The notes beneath the pieces were generated by a model. It worked only from the letters and a program-made list of their open reading frames with translations. It did not search any database and was not told the DNA's origin. From Oceanobacillus jeddahensis (GTDB lineage Bacteria > Bacillota > Bacilli > Bacillales > Amphibacillaceae), in the NCBI RefSeq assembly GCF_000750635.1, contig NZ_CCDM010000006.1:310001-374000 (forward strand): 64,000 nt of DNA, written 5' to 3'. Positions 32,159 to 40,669 of the stretch are shown one piece after another. Every line of letters starts with the position of its first letter. Within the stretch, counting starts at the first letter, position 1. The position numbers were made by a program, and so were the translations under genes.

Positions 32159-33642
32159 ATGATCTCGCATTTTCAGGAAGCTCTGGTATTATTATTATGC
32201 TTTTCTATGGTTTTCTCATGCTTTTTATCGGATTTATTACATATTGGAGAAACAGAGGGCTTCACCAGTCAAATAAAGAGTTTTATTTAGGCGGGGGAAA
32301 CCTTAGCGTTTTCGTTTTATTTTTTACTTTTTTTGCAACACAGTACAGCGGAAATACCGTTGTTGGCTATGCGCCCACTGCTTATCGTATGGGATTTCTT
32401 TGGATACAGTCCATTACTTTTTTTATTTTGATTGTAATAGGCTATTTAATGTTTGCTCCTAGACTCTATGCACTGAGTAAAAAATATCAATTTATTACAC
32501 CGTCAGATTATATTGATAAGCGATTTAAATCAAAAGCAGTTACGCTGCTTGCATCTTTATTAATGCTCTACGGATTAGGAAATTTTTTGCTGGAACAAAT
32601 TATTGCCATCGGCCATGGTGTTAGTGGATTAACAGGAGGAACCATTCCTTACCAGGCTGCTGTAGTATTTTTTGTTACCGTTATGATTATCTACGGCTGG
32701 CTTGGAGGAATGCGTTCTGTTGCGTATACGGATACCATGCAGGGAATTGCGCTGCTTTTTGGCGTAGCAATATTACTGATTGGATCAATGATTTACTTTG
32801 GTGGTCTGCCTTCTGCAACAGAATATGCCGCGACGATTTCTCCGGAAAAACTTGGAGTGCCGGATAGCAGTGGTATTCTGAGCTGGTATAGTATGTTGAT
32901 TCTGGTTATGATTGGAGCAGCCATTTATCCACATGCGATTCAGAGAATTTTCGCTGCCAAGAGTGAAAAATCGTTAAAGAAATCATTATCCTGGATGGCA
33001 TGGATGCCTTTTGTCACTTCCGGATTTGTATTTATTATCGGAATTATCGGTATTCAAGCTTTTCCCGGCTTGAGTGAAGGAGATTCGGAACAATTAGTGG
33101 GAATGATGGCTAATCATATTGCGATGCAAAATCCATTCTTTTATTGGGCGATGGTTCTTTTATTTGGCGGGATTGTTGCTGCGATTATTTCTACTGCGGA
33201 TTCCGTATTGCTGACATTATCATCTGTTATTTCTAAAGATATTTATGGACGCTATATCAATAAAAATGCCAGTGATAAAAAGCAAATTCTTGTCGGTAAA
33301 TTAACAGGAGTTGCAATTGTAATTATTTTACTATTGGTTGCCTGGTATCCGCCGGCAACACTGTATCGAATTTTTATTTTGAAATTTGAATTGTTGATTC
33401 AAATTGCCCCAGCCTTTCTTTTAGGTCTTTATTGGAAACAGCTCCATCGCCATGCGTTATTTACAGGTATGCTGGCAGGGACGATTATTGCTTCGATCAT
33501 GGCATTTACTGGTCAACAGCCTTTTGGGATTGCCAGTGGATTATGGGGTTTAGCGGTTAACTTTATTCTATGTATCAGCTTAAGTTTTTTCTTGAAAGTC
33601 CCAAAAAATGAAGCAGAGATGCTGCAGAAAGAAATATCTTAA
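32155..33642 (+). CDS. Sodium:solute symporter (SSS family)
   Basis: 495 residues with about thirteen membrane segments. EFYLGGGNLSVFVLFFTFFA and TQYSGNTVVGYAP near the N-terminus and GGIVAAIISTADSVLLTLSS in the second half are SSS motifs; the latter holds the residues of the second sodium site. The pairing with DUF3311 resembles monocarboxylate or pantothenate-like uptake systems, but the substrate cannot be read. No catabolic gene is next to it. Confidence 0.9.
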   Translation: MNDLAFSGSSGIIIMLFYGFLMLFIGFITYWRNRGLHQSNKEFYLGGGNLSVFVLFFTFFATQYSGNTVVGYAPTAYRMGFLWIQSITFFILIVIGYLMFAPRLYALSKKYQFITPSDYIDKRFKSKAVTLLASLLMLYGLGNFLLEQIIAIGHGVSGLTGGTIPYQAAVVFFVTVMIIYGWLGGMRSVAYTDTMQGIALLFGVAILLIGSMIYFGGLPSATEYAATISPEKLGVPDSSGILSWYSMLILVMIGAAIYPHAIQRIFAAKSEKSLKKSLSWMAWMPFVTSGFVFIIGIIGIQAFPGLSEGDSEQLVGMMANHIAMQNPFFYWAMVLLFGGIVAAIISTADSVLLTLSSVISKDIYGRYINKNASDKKQILVGKLTGVAIVIILLLVAWYPPATLYRIFILKFELLIQIAPAFLLGLYWKQLHRHALFTGMLAGTIIASIMAFTGQQPFGIASGLWGLAVNFILCISLSFFLKVPKNEAEMLQKEIS

Positions 33643-33650
33643 GATGATTT

Positions 33651-33695
33651 TAAAAGGGAGACTGATGTCTGATGTCAGTCTCTCTTTTATTTTTG
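33651..33695 (+). terminator. Terminator after the symporter
   Basis: AAAAGGGAGACTGA pairs with TCAGTCTCTCTTTT, then a T-run. Confidence 0.88.
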
Positions 33696-33750
33696 TACAG
33701 CCTTCTTACAGGGAATGGAGTCATCCTTTATCTCCACACATTCTTGAACT

Positions 33751-33788
33751 ACTCCATCTTGATTTTAAACAAAATCTGAGGATGGAGT
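33751..33788. repeat. Nested dyad in a gene-free stretch
   Basis: ACTCCATC and GATGGAGT enclose GATTTT-AAAC-AAAATC. No T-run follows, so it is not an ordinary terminator. The 260 bases from 33696 to 33958 otherwise hold no gene that I can see. Confidence 0.5.
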
Positions 33789-33958
33789 CTTCTCGACAAA
33801 AATGATAATTAACCGTCTTTCATAAAAAACGGGTACCATTCATCATAATCCAGCTTCCGTTCCATCCTGTTTTCCCTCTCTTCATCCGGCATTTAATGCA
33901 GCCACACTACTTCTCTCATATGCTTGAAACAACAAACAAATGAGGAGTGAATTAGTTT

Positions 33959-34456
33959 ATGGAGTTTTTTCAAGACTTACTAGTTAAGCTGATGGAAGCA
34001 GAAACATGGGTACAGTATGTAAGTGTGTTTCTTATCTCAATTGTCCCTTTTTTTGAATCCTATGTAGCCATTCCAATTGGGATTGTATTTGGTTTTCCAA
34101 GTATGCAGGTTGTCCTGATTGGTGCATTTGGCAATTGGTTGTCTGTCATGGTGTTTATTTGGCTTATTTCCGGTTTGCGTAAGAAAATAGCTGGAAAGAA
34201 AAATAAAGGAAGTAAACGGAAAAACCGTGCACAAAATATATTCAATAAATATGGAGTTGCAGGTTTATCCTTTGCTGGTCCGATTATTTGTTATCACGTA
34301 TGTGCAGCAATATCTATTGCGTCAGGAGCAAAAAAATCATATGTGAGTATTTGGCAGACAATCGGTATAGGAGCATGGTCTGTTGCATTGGGGGCAGCTT
34401 TTCATTATGGTGTCAATCTTTTGGAATATCTTCCTAACCTGAATCCATTTTCTTAA
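33959..34456 (+). CDS. Small multidrug export family (PF06695-type) membrane protein
   Basis: 165 residues with about four membrane segments. VPFFESYVAIPIGIVFGFP near the N-terminus and FAGPIICYHVCAAISIASGA are characteristic of the family named small multidrug export protein, for which transport is not well proven. A basic loop (KKIAGKKNKGSKRKNR, about 75-90) divides it. GAGGAGTG precedes the ATG. It is followed after 92 bases by a small membrane protein gene. Confidence 0.8.
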   Translation: MEFFQDLLVKLMEAETWVQYVSVFLISIVPFFESYVAIPIGIVFGFPSMQVVLIGAFGNWLSVMVFIWLISGLRKKIAGKKNKGSKRKNRAQNIFNKYGVAGLSFAGPIICYHVCAAISIASGAKKSYVSIWQTIGIGAWSVALGAAFHYGVNLLEYLPNLNPFS

Positions 34457-34548
34457 ATTTAAAGCGGAGGAGACCGTTAAATGTAAGTAAAAACAGAAAT
34501 ATTTAGATATTCCTTCATCTATTTCAAATTTTAAAAAGGAGAAGATAC

Positions 34549-34776
34549 ATGATGAAAAAAATAAAACAGACAGGTGTAGCTGTACTGATGATTTTGTTTG
34601 CGGTTATTCCATTTCTGGTTATCTATGAGCCTTTGTCACAGGCTATTCCCGCCTTGCCAAAGTATGAAGCTCCTGGGTGGTTTATTCCTGCCGGCTTTAT
34701 CAGCATTGCTTTGATTGTTGCTCTTTCGTTTTTGTTAGCATCTTTAAGCTCAAATGGAAATTCGAGCAAGTATTAA
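34549..34776 (+). CDS. Small membrane protein, unrecognised
   Basis: 75 residues, two hydrophobic segments (about 7-27 and 43-66) separated by a short proline-rich loop (IPALPKYEAPGWF), short polar C-terminus. AAAAGGAG precedes two adjacent ATGs. I recognise no family. It may be co-transcribed with the preceding gene. Coding is supported by the ribosome site and segment pattern. Confidence 0.65.
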   Translation: MMKKIKQTGVAVLMILFAVIPFLVIYEPLSQAIPALPKYEAPGWFIPAGFISIALIVALSFLLASLSSNGNSSKY

Positions 34777-34813
34777 AAATAATGGTTAAATGAGGATGTT
34801 TCCTATAAGTGCG

Positions 34814-35014
34814 TGTTCAAAAAAAGCCGATAAATAAGACCAAGAAGTTCAAGGCGACATGTTTTTTCTGAACGGAGCGTATGCTTTATAATACGTGAGT
34901 ATCGGAAAAAACACGTCAACGCACTTCCGCAGGATGGGGTGGCTTCTATGTTGCCCACACGACGTGGGCGTTCTTAGTAGAACGCCGTGTCATTTTTATT
35001 GGATTTTTTGAACA
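34814..35014. mobile_element. MITE-like element with imperfect terminal inverted repeats
   Basis: About 201 bp. Left end TGTTCAAAAAAAGCCGATAA and, on the opposite strand, right end TGTTCAAAAAATCCAATAAA match over about 25 bases with few changes. Internally a hairpin (CACGACGTGGGCGTTC with GAACGCCGTGT) lies near the right end. It has no coding capacity. Unrelated to the other repeat family. It sits directly upstream of the ABC-LytTR gene. Confidence 0.7.
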
Positions 35015-35066
35015 ACCTCTATAATATTGAAACTAAGATAACGGATCGAATAAAGGAGTCGTTTGG

Positions 35067-36074
35067 ATGGTAATGTCTTTTAACAAGCTAAGAAAAATTG
35101 AACAAAATACAGTCCTGCTGCCGGAGTTGAGCTTGACTGTTCAAAAAGGGGACATCATTGCTGTTCAGTGTGAAAATGAATATATTGGACGCCTGTTTGC
35201 TCTGTTAAATCATCCGGAACATATCCAAAAAGAAGCGATTACCTTGCCAAAAGGCGGATTTCAAAATGTGTATTTGTTTCAGCAGACGGACGGTTTATAT
35301 AAACGGTTAAACGTGAAGCAGATGCTTCTATTTTGGTGCAAATTATATCGGCATCAGGCAGATTTAGAATTCGTTTTAAACCTATGTGAATTGCAGCATT
35401 GTACAATGAAGAAAACAAAACAGCTGACATTATCCGAACAGCAGCGGTTGCTATTTGCTTCCGCATTGATCCAGCGGGCAGAAGTATATATTTTTGAAGA
35501 TCCTTCCCTTGGATTGGACCTTCAATCCAAGCATGTACTTCATAATCTGCTGCTTCATTTAGCGGATAAAGGCGCAGCAGTAGTATTGTTTACGCCGACC
35601 TTAGAAGAAGCCATTCGACTTGGAGACTCGGTTTATCGATATTCCGAACGGGGCGTCCAGCAGCTGGAACAGGATATAGAAGATGCTGAAAATATGGTGG
35701 AAGAAGAACCAGAGGAAGAAATAACAAGTATGCAGGTACAATTGGATAAGATTAGTGCAAAAATCGAGGATAAAATCATTCTTTTTAATCCGCTTGAAAT
35801 TGATTATATAGAGGCTCGTGATGGGCAGACATATCTTTTTGTGAATAATGAGGAATTTGCCTCGTCCAATACAATAAAAAGTTTAGAGGACCGGCTGCAG
35901 CCTTTGGGCTTTTTTCGCTGTCACCGATCCTATCTGGTTAACCTGCAGCGGGTATGGGAAATTATTATTTGGAGCAAAAACAGCTACAGTCTCAGTCTGG
36001 ATAATCCATCGAAAAGCACCATTCCATTATCAAAAGGAAACTATAGTAAGCTGAAAGAGTTGATCCATTTATGA
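35067..36074 (+). CDS. Degenerate ABC ATPase fused to a LytTR DNA-binding domain
   Basis: 335 residues. Residues about 1-200 follow the ABC ATPase plan, but key residues are gone: the Walker A position reads CENEYIGRL (35-43) with no GKS/T, the signature is LSEQQ (122-126) and Walker B ends IFEDP (142-146). An acidic linker (about 205-225) leads to a LytTR domain (about 235-335: FNPLEIDYIEARDGQTYLFV, FFRCHRSYLVNLQRVWEI). It is followed, with a four-base overlap, by an ABC-2 permease gene. It is probably a transcription factor that retains a permease-binding ABC fold. AAAGGAG precedes the ATG. Confidence 0.85.
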   Translation: MVMSFNKLRKIEQNTVLLPELSLTVQKGDIIAVQCENEYIGRLFALLNHPEHIQKEAITLPKGGFQNVYLFQQTDGLYKRLNVKQMLLFWCKLYRHQADLEFVLNLCELQHCTMKKTKQLTLSEQQRLLFASALIQRAEVYIFEDPSLGLDLQSKHVLHNLLLHLADKGAAVVLFTPTLEEAIRLGDSVYRYSERGVQQLEQDIEDAENMVEEEPEEEITSMQVQLDKISAKIEDKIILFNPLEIDYIEARDGQTYLFVNNEEFASSNTIKSLEDRLQPLGFFRCHRSYLVNLQRVWEIIIWSKNSYSLSLDNPSKSTIPLSKGNYSKLKELIHL

Positions 36075-36778
36075 TGAAAAATGAAAAAACGGGACATTTG
36101 TATCGCTTAAGAGCATTGCTTTATAAGGACATCTGTGATTTGCGCTGGAATGGGCAGGTGCTCTTTAACCTGATTACAGGTGCTATTTTGATTTCGTTGT
36201 TTGCCTTGCTTCCACACGAGGAAATTCCGGTTTCGTTTGTGTTTGCATTTGTTTTTGGTATGCTGACATTGCTGATGCAGGGAAATCTAGTAGTAGAAGA
36301 AAAGGAGCAAAGGACCATCCGGCGTTTGAAGCAGGCTGGTTTTTCGCTAAAAGAAATTCTTCTGTCTAAAATGATGGTAACTTTTACGACAACGGTACTT
36401 ATATTGATTCTTTTCTTTGTACTTTATGGGGATCATCTTCTGTTTCATTTACAGCTATGTATACTTGTTTTGCCTATCATAATGATGATGTTAATTGCAG
36501 GTACTTTCTTAGGAATAAAAACAAAGAACACAATTGAAGTCAGTCTTTATGGCTCGCCAATTATGATATTCTATTTTTTCTTGGAAGGTCTTTTGATGAA
36601 TAGCAGCAGGGAAGCGATGCCCTGGCTGGCAATTTTTCCTAATTATCATATTCATTATGGAATTGAACAAATCTATTTCAATGAATCCTTTTTTTCTTAT
36701 TTAGCTGTACCTTTGATTTGGATGGCAGCGGTAATGATAGTGTTTATAAGCTGGTACAAAAAGCAGCAATTTAATTAG
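36071..36778 (+). CDS. ABC-2 type permease, partner of the ABC-LytTR protein
   Basis: 235 residues with six membrane segments. The cytoplasmic loop EEKEQRTIRRLKQAGFSLKE after the second segment is typical of ABC-2 permeases. The start overlaps the stop of the ABC-LytTR gene (ATGATGA), so the two are made together. No second, intact ATPase gene is adjacent. The pair may sense or export a membrane-active compound and adjust its own expression. Confidence 0.8.
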   Translation: MMKNEKTGHLYRLRALLYKDICDLRWNGQVLFNLITGAILISLFALLPHEEIPVSFVFAFVFGMLTLLMQGNLVVEEKEQRTIRRLKQAGFSLKEILLSKMMVTFTTTVLILILFFVLYGDHLLFHLQLCILVLPIIMMMLIAGTFLGIKTKNTIEVSLYGSPIMIFYFFLEGLLMNSSREAMPWLAIFPNYHIHYGIEQIYFNESFFSYLAVPLIWMAAVMIVFISWYKKQQFN

Positions 36779-36793
36779 GAAAATAAATTTATT

Positions 36794-36830
36794 AAAACAG
36801 TAGATGAGTTATCTGCTGTTTTTTTTGGAA
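36794..36830 (+). terminator. Terminator after the ABC-LytTR/permease pair
   Basis: AAAACAGTAGAT with ATCTGCTGTTTTTTTT. Confidence 0.8.
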
Positions 36831-37111
36831 GTGTTTACGAAATAAGTAAAATCACGTTCAAAATTATAAGTCTGAATTATTTGTCAATTGAACAAAAAGA
36901 GTCAAATATAAGAAATAAGCATTAAATGAATGTTTTTGTACGATAAGGTGTAAATCAATCCATTATTTGCTTTTTTATACGTTTATTTGCCTGCTTACAG
37001 CATTTGAAGGAGTTGTTATAGAAAAGATAAAATGTAATCTATCATGCATAAATTCCTTTTAAAAGGGGATATAGGATTATTTTACATATGTAAGAAAGGG
37101 GAGCAATGTTA
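36831..37111. other. Intergenic region upstream of opuAC
   Basis: 280 AT-rich bases, no gene seen. Osmotic induction signals, if any, would lie here, but I cannot point to a specific box. Confidence 0.35.
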
Positions 37112-38026
37112 ATGATGAAGAAAATAAAAGGAATTGGATTTATACTTTCTATTTTAGCTGTATTCTTACTTGCAGCTTGTGGAGGATCCGATGATGATTC
37201 TACGGAAGAGAATGGTGAAACGAATTACAGTGAAGCAGTAGATCATACGATTATCGGTATTGAACCCGGAGCTGGCATTTCTGTAGCTACAGAAAATGCT
37301 CTAGAAGAATATGACAATCTAGATGGCTGGGACGTGGAGCTCTCATCTACTGGAGCAATGATGTCTGAATTAGGAACAGCTATTGATAATGAAGAACCAA
37401 TCGTTATTACAGGATGGAATCCGCATTGGATGTTTGCGCTTTATCCGGATATGAAATATTTAGATGATCCAAAAGAGATTTATGGAGGAGAAGAAACGAT
37501 CAATTCATTGGCACGACTTGGACTAGAAGAAGACAATCCGGATGCTTATCAATTTATTTCCCAATTTGAATGGGATGTGGAAGATATGGAAGAGATCATG
37601 CTTGAAACAGAAGAAACTGGCGGAGATATTGAAGATATCTCAGCACAATGGGTTGAAGACAATCAGGATAAAGTATCTGCTTGGGCAGAAGGAGTCAATG
37701 AGGGCAACGGCGCAGAAATAGAGCTTGCATCTACACCATGGGATTCAGAGCGTGCTTCTTCCGGAGTCTTAAAAGCGGCTATGGAACAGCATGGTTTTGA
37801 AGTGACAGTAACGGAAGTAGATGTAGCAGTTGTGTTTGAATCGGTTGCTTCAGGAGATGTAGATGCTACTTTAGCAGCATGGTTACCGGTAACACATAGT
37901 GAATTCTATGAAGCTAATCAGGATAATTTTGAAGATTTAGGGCCTAATCTAGAAGGTGCTAGAATTGGTATTGTTGTTCCCGAATACATGGATATTGATT
38001 CGATTGAAGATTTAGAAGCAGAATAA
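37112..38026 (+). CDS. opuAC: Glycine betaine-binding lipoprotein OpuAC
   Basis: 304 residues. Lipobox LAAC near residue 20, then a betaine-binding fold with the half-domain order of B. subtilis OpuAC: HTIIGIEPGAGISVATENAL first, and the part homologous to the ProX N-terminus (STPWDSERASSGVL) second. Likely aromatic-box tryptophans lie in ITGWNPHWMF, STPWDSE and AAWLPVTH. It would bind glycine betaine or proline betaine for osmoprotection. No opuAA or opuAB is near. The frame has an ATG at 37106, but AAAGGGGAG fits the ATG at 37112 better. Confidence 0.92.
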   Translation: MMKKIKGIGFILSILAVFLLAACGGSDDDSTEENGETNYSEAVDHTIIGIEPGAGISVATENALEEYDNLDGWDVELSSTGAMMSELGTAIDNEEPIVITGWNPHWMFALYPDMKYLDDPKEIYGGEETINSLARLGLEEDNPDAYQFISQFEWDVEDMEEIMLETEETGGDIEDISAQWVEDNQDKVSAWAEGVNEGNGAEIELASTPWDSERASSGVLKAAMEQHGFEVTVTEVDVAVVFESVASGDVDATLAAWLPVTHSEFYEANQDNFEDLGPNLEGARIGIVVPEYMDIDSIEDLEAE

Positions 38027-38041
38027 TTAAATGAAGAGAGT

Positions 38042-38104
38042 AACCCTTAAATGATAAGAAGCGGTAATTAGCAGCTTCTTATCATTTAAGGGTTTTTATT
38101 TTAT
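38042..38104 (+). terminator. Terminator after opuAC
   Basis: A perfect 21-bp stem, from AACCCTTAAATGATAAGAAG to its complement, followed by a T-rich run. Unusually long for a simple terminator. Confidence 0.88.
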
Positions 38105-38276
38105 TTATATGTTGTTAAATTATGATATGCAGCAGTAGTAATAATTCAAAAGAAGAAAAAATACTATCTAATCGATATATCCTTTTCAAATCTCCTGCCT
38201 TTGATTTAATATAGAGGGAGGATAAAAAAGGAAGCATACATAATAATGAAATATGTATGAACAGGGGGGTGCAGTT

Positions 38277-38732
38277 TTGCGGACAGGAGAAGCGAAATAT
38301 AACTTAAGTATAGTATTTATTATCATTGCAGTTCTAGCATATAGTCTTTTAGCAATGCAATCCTATAGTGTACTAGATGATTTGGACTCGAATGGGGATT
38401 TCCGGGAATATCTAGAAGAAAATTTACAAGAAACAGGGGATGACATTGCTGGTATAACAATGGAGGAACAGATCGAAATTTTTGGTAACGTTATAACCTT
38501 TGTGATTATAGTTTCGATTATTTATATTGTTTTAGGCATTGTGGCAGCTGTGTTTTTAGCTAAGCAAAAAAGAGTTAAACTGATTGGGGTTCTGCTGATT
38601 ATTTTAGGGGTAATAAGTGCTGTTTTAACATTTGTTTTAGGGCTTATAGGAGTCGTGTCTAGTCTAGGTTATCTTATTGCCGGCGTGCTTACAGTGGTAA
38701 AGCATCGGAGAGCGGGAAATTCAATGGTATAA
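38277..38732 (+). CDS. DUF4064 membrane protein
   Basis: 151 residues with four membrane segments (about 10-28, 74-97, 105-122, 126-142) and an acidic extracytoplasmic loop after the first, the layout of DUF4064 proteins, of unknown function. An ATG at 38253 is in frame, but AGGGGGGTG at 38263-38271 lies inside that extension. A TTG at 38277 with correct spacing (MRTGEAKYN) is therefore the likely start. Monocistronic with its own terminator. Confidence 0.75.
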   Translation: MRTGEAKYNLSIVFIIIAVLAYSLLAMQSYSVLDDLDSNGDFREYLEENLQETGDDIAGITMEEQIEIFGNVITFVIIVSIIYIVLGIVAAVFLAKQKRVKLIGVLLIILGVISAVLTFVLGLIGVVSSLGYLIAGVLTVVKHRRAGNSMV

Positions 38733-38750
38733 GCGATAGTTTAAGAAGGA

Positions 38751-38787
38751 AGCACAAATACGAGTGATTGGTATTTGTGCTTTTTTG
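38751..38787 (+). terminator. Terminator after the DUF4064 gene
   Basis: AGCACAAATAC pairs with GTATTTGTGCT, followed by TTTTT. Confidence 0.88.
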
Positions 38788-38801
38788 CACTTTAAGAAAA
38801 T

Positions 38802-39035
38802 ATAAAACGAAACTTCATTCAGTGGGAGTTTTTCGACGCACAACTCTTTATGATGGGACGAGTAATCGCATCCCCAGTCCCAGGACGTCGCGAACTTAGT
38901 CTGCTTTCTTCATTCTCCCACTGAATTAGCCTAAGTGATTCAGGAAGTTAGCGCCCGTTATCTCTCGCCTAAATCAATTTATTTTCGCTCTTTATTTTGA
39001 GGCGGGAGTTTTACGGGCGGTTCTCCGTTATAAAA
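38802..39035 (-). repeat. Structured repeat family, full-length copy E (reverse orientation)
   Basis: About 234 bp from ATAAAACGAAACTTCATTCA to TTCTCCGTTATAAAA. All hairpins are present. The first has CTCTCGCC opposite GGCGGGAG. The TTATAA at the left end of the element differs from TTATCA in the other copies. It lies between a terminator and the ABC transporter operon. Confidence 0.9.
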
Positions 39036-39104
39036 TAATTAATTACTCTTCTTTATAATTCCTTTATTTTTATCACTTAACCTAAACATAGGAGGTTGAT
39101 ACGA

Positions 39105-39833
39105 ATGAAGGAAAATATAGTATCTGTACAACATATAACAAAAAAAGTTAAACGGAGATACCTGCTTCAAGGCATTCAATTTCAGATTGAAAAAGGGGAA
39201 ATTTGTGGTTTGCTCGGGCCGAACGGGGCAGGAAAAACAACCTTGCTGCGAGTGCTTACTGGATTAATTCAGCCTGATGAGGGAGATGTTTTTATTCAAG
39301 GCAACAGCGTCATCAAAAACCGGCAGGCAGGACTTTCTGAGATTGGTGCAATCATCGAAAATCCGATTTTCTTTCCTTATATGACAGGAAGAGAGAATTT
39401 GTTCAATTTGGCTTTGCTTCATTCACAATTAACAAAGCAAACGCGAAAAGAGAAGGTAGAAGAAGTACTTCAAATTGTTCAGCTTGAAGATAGAGCGGAT
39501 GATAAGGTTCGGACATATTCATTGGGAATGAAGCAGCGGCTTGGGATTGCGCAAGCTTTATTAGGAGATCCTTCTTTACTGGTTTTGGATGAGCCGGCGA
39601 ATGGACTGGACCCGATGGGGATTCGCGAGTTAAGGGAGTTGATTTTAAGACTGAACGAGGAATTTGGAATGACGATTCTTATTTCCAGTCATTTATTGGA
39701 TGAAATTCAGCGGGTTTGTGAGCAGCTGGTTGTTATCAGAGAAGGAGAAGTATTATGGACTGGACCAATGGAAAACCTGGCGAGGGAAGGGCAGCAGTTA
39801 GAAGATGCGTTTGTGGAGCTGGTTTCCCGATGA
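39105..39833 (+). CDS. ABC transporter ATP-binding protein (lantibiotic-immunity/bacitracin type)
   Basis: 242 residues. Walker A GPNGAGKTT (about 39-47), signature YSLGMKQR, Walker B LLVLDEPANGLDP and switch His in ISSHLLDE. Closest in style to the F subunits of LanFEG immunity transporters and BcrA. GGAGG at 39091-39095 fixes the ATG at 39105. The stop overlaps the first permease start by four bases. With two paralogous permeases and a two-component system downstream, it forms a peptide-resistance-type module. Confidence 0.9.
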   Translation: MKENIVSVQHITKKVKRRYLLQGIQFQIEKGEICGLLGPNGAGKTTLLRVLTGLIQPDEGDVFIQGNSVIKNRQAGLSEIGAIIENPIFFPYMTGRENLFNLALLHSQLTKQTRKEKVEEVLQIVQLEDRADDKVRTYSLGMKQRLGIAQALLGDPSLLVLDEPANGLDPMGIRELRELILRLNEEFGMTILISSHLLDEIQRVCEQLVVIREGEVLWTGPMENLAREGQQLEDAFVELVSR

Positions 39834-40657
39834 AATATATTTTAAACAGCGAGTGGCATCGGTTATGGAAGCGAAAAACAACTTGGATTGCATTCTTGAG
39901 TATTCCAGTTCTTTTGTTTGCAGCAGCGAGCTATTTAAACACACAGAATGCAGCAGTTAATCCTGATCTTGCTCAGTATACGGTAGCCTGGAATTTTCCT
40001 GTGCTTGGCTTATCAGAAATGCTTTTTACTGCTTTTCACGGAGTGATTTTATTGCTGGTCAGTCTATCTGTAACCGAAGAATACCGATCTGGACAGTTGC
40101 GGATGGTACTAATTCGTTCCTTCTCTTTCAGTCAAGTGATGGCAGCCAAATATATAGTTGTTATTGGAGCCATGTTTCTGTACTTTATTCTTTATTTTAT
40201 CTGCAGCCATGTTATCGGATTCGTCTTTTTTGAAAAACCGGATGAATATATGCGATTCTATTACTCCGCGCCCGTGAGTGTAGCAGAGGGAATAAGTTAT
40301 AATGTGGCCTTTTATGGTTTGGCTTTTCTGACGATGATTGTCATGATTACTGTGTTTTTCTTATTGGCTGTTATCAGCCGAACAACGACAACAGCTATTG
40401 GTGCTGGGGTAGGATTTTTATTATTATCCTTTACTTATCCGCAAATTTTGAACTTTTTTCAGGAGCTAATAAATGAAGGCACGTATATGCGGATATTTTT
40501 TACATCCATCCCCATGATTCAATGGGAAGGATTGACATTAATGCTTTCAGAAAACAAAGAATGGTTATATTGGAATCTTCTCATTTTGTTTATGTATATG
40601 GTTCCTTTGATCAGTTTACTTTATTTTATTTGCAGAAGAAAAAATGCTTTTATTTAG
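39830..40657 (+). CDS. ABC-2 permease, LanE/LanG-like, first
   Basis: 275 residues with six membrane segments. The N-terminus MKYILNSEWHRLWKRKTTW is the mark of this family: a short amphipathic start with a K/R-rich loop before the first membrane segment. EEYRSGQLRMVLIRSFSFSQ is the cytoplasmic coupling loop. A frame begins further upstream at 39755 inside the ATPase gene, but the ATG at 39830 overlapping its stop is the natural start. Pairs with the next permease. Confidence 0.85.
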   Translation: MKYILNSEWHRLWKRKTTWIAFLSIPVLLFAAASYLNTQNAAVNPDLAQYTVAWNFPVLGLSEMLFTAFHGVILLLVSLSVTEEYRSGQLRMVLIRSFSFSQVMAAKYIVVIGAMFLYFILYFICSHVIGFVFFEKPDEYMRFYYSAPVSVAEGISYNVAFYGLAFLTMIVMITVFFLLAVISRTTTTAIGAGVGFLLLSFTYPQILNFFQELINEGTYMRIFFTSIPMIQWEGLTLMLSENKEWLYWNLLILFMYMVPLISLLYFICRRKNAFI

Positions 40658-40669
40658 GTGGTGATTATC

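Noticed and set aside
33751..33788. Nested dyad as a terminator or riboswitch
   Set aside because: No T-run, and a terminator for the upstream gene already exists at 33651; no riboswitch consensus recognised.
37112..38026. Circular permutation of the betaine-binding protein as a novelty
   Set aside because: The half-domain order differs from E. coli ProX, but B. subtilis OpuAC, as I recall its sequence, has the same order, so this is normal for the OpuAC branch.
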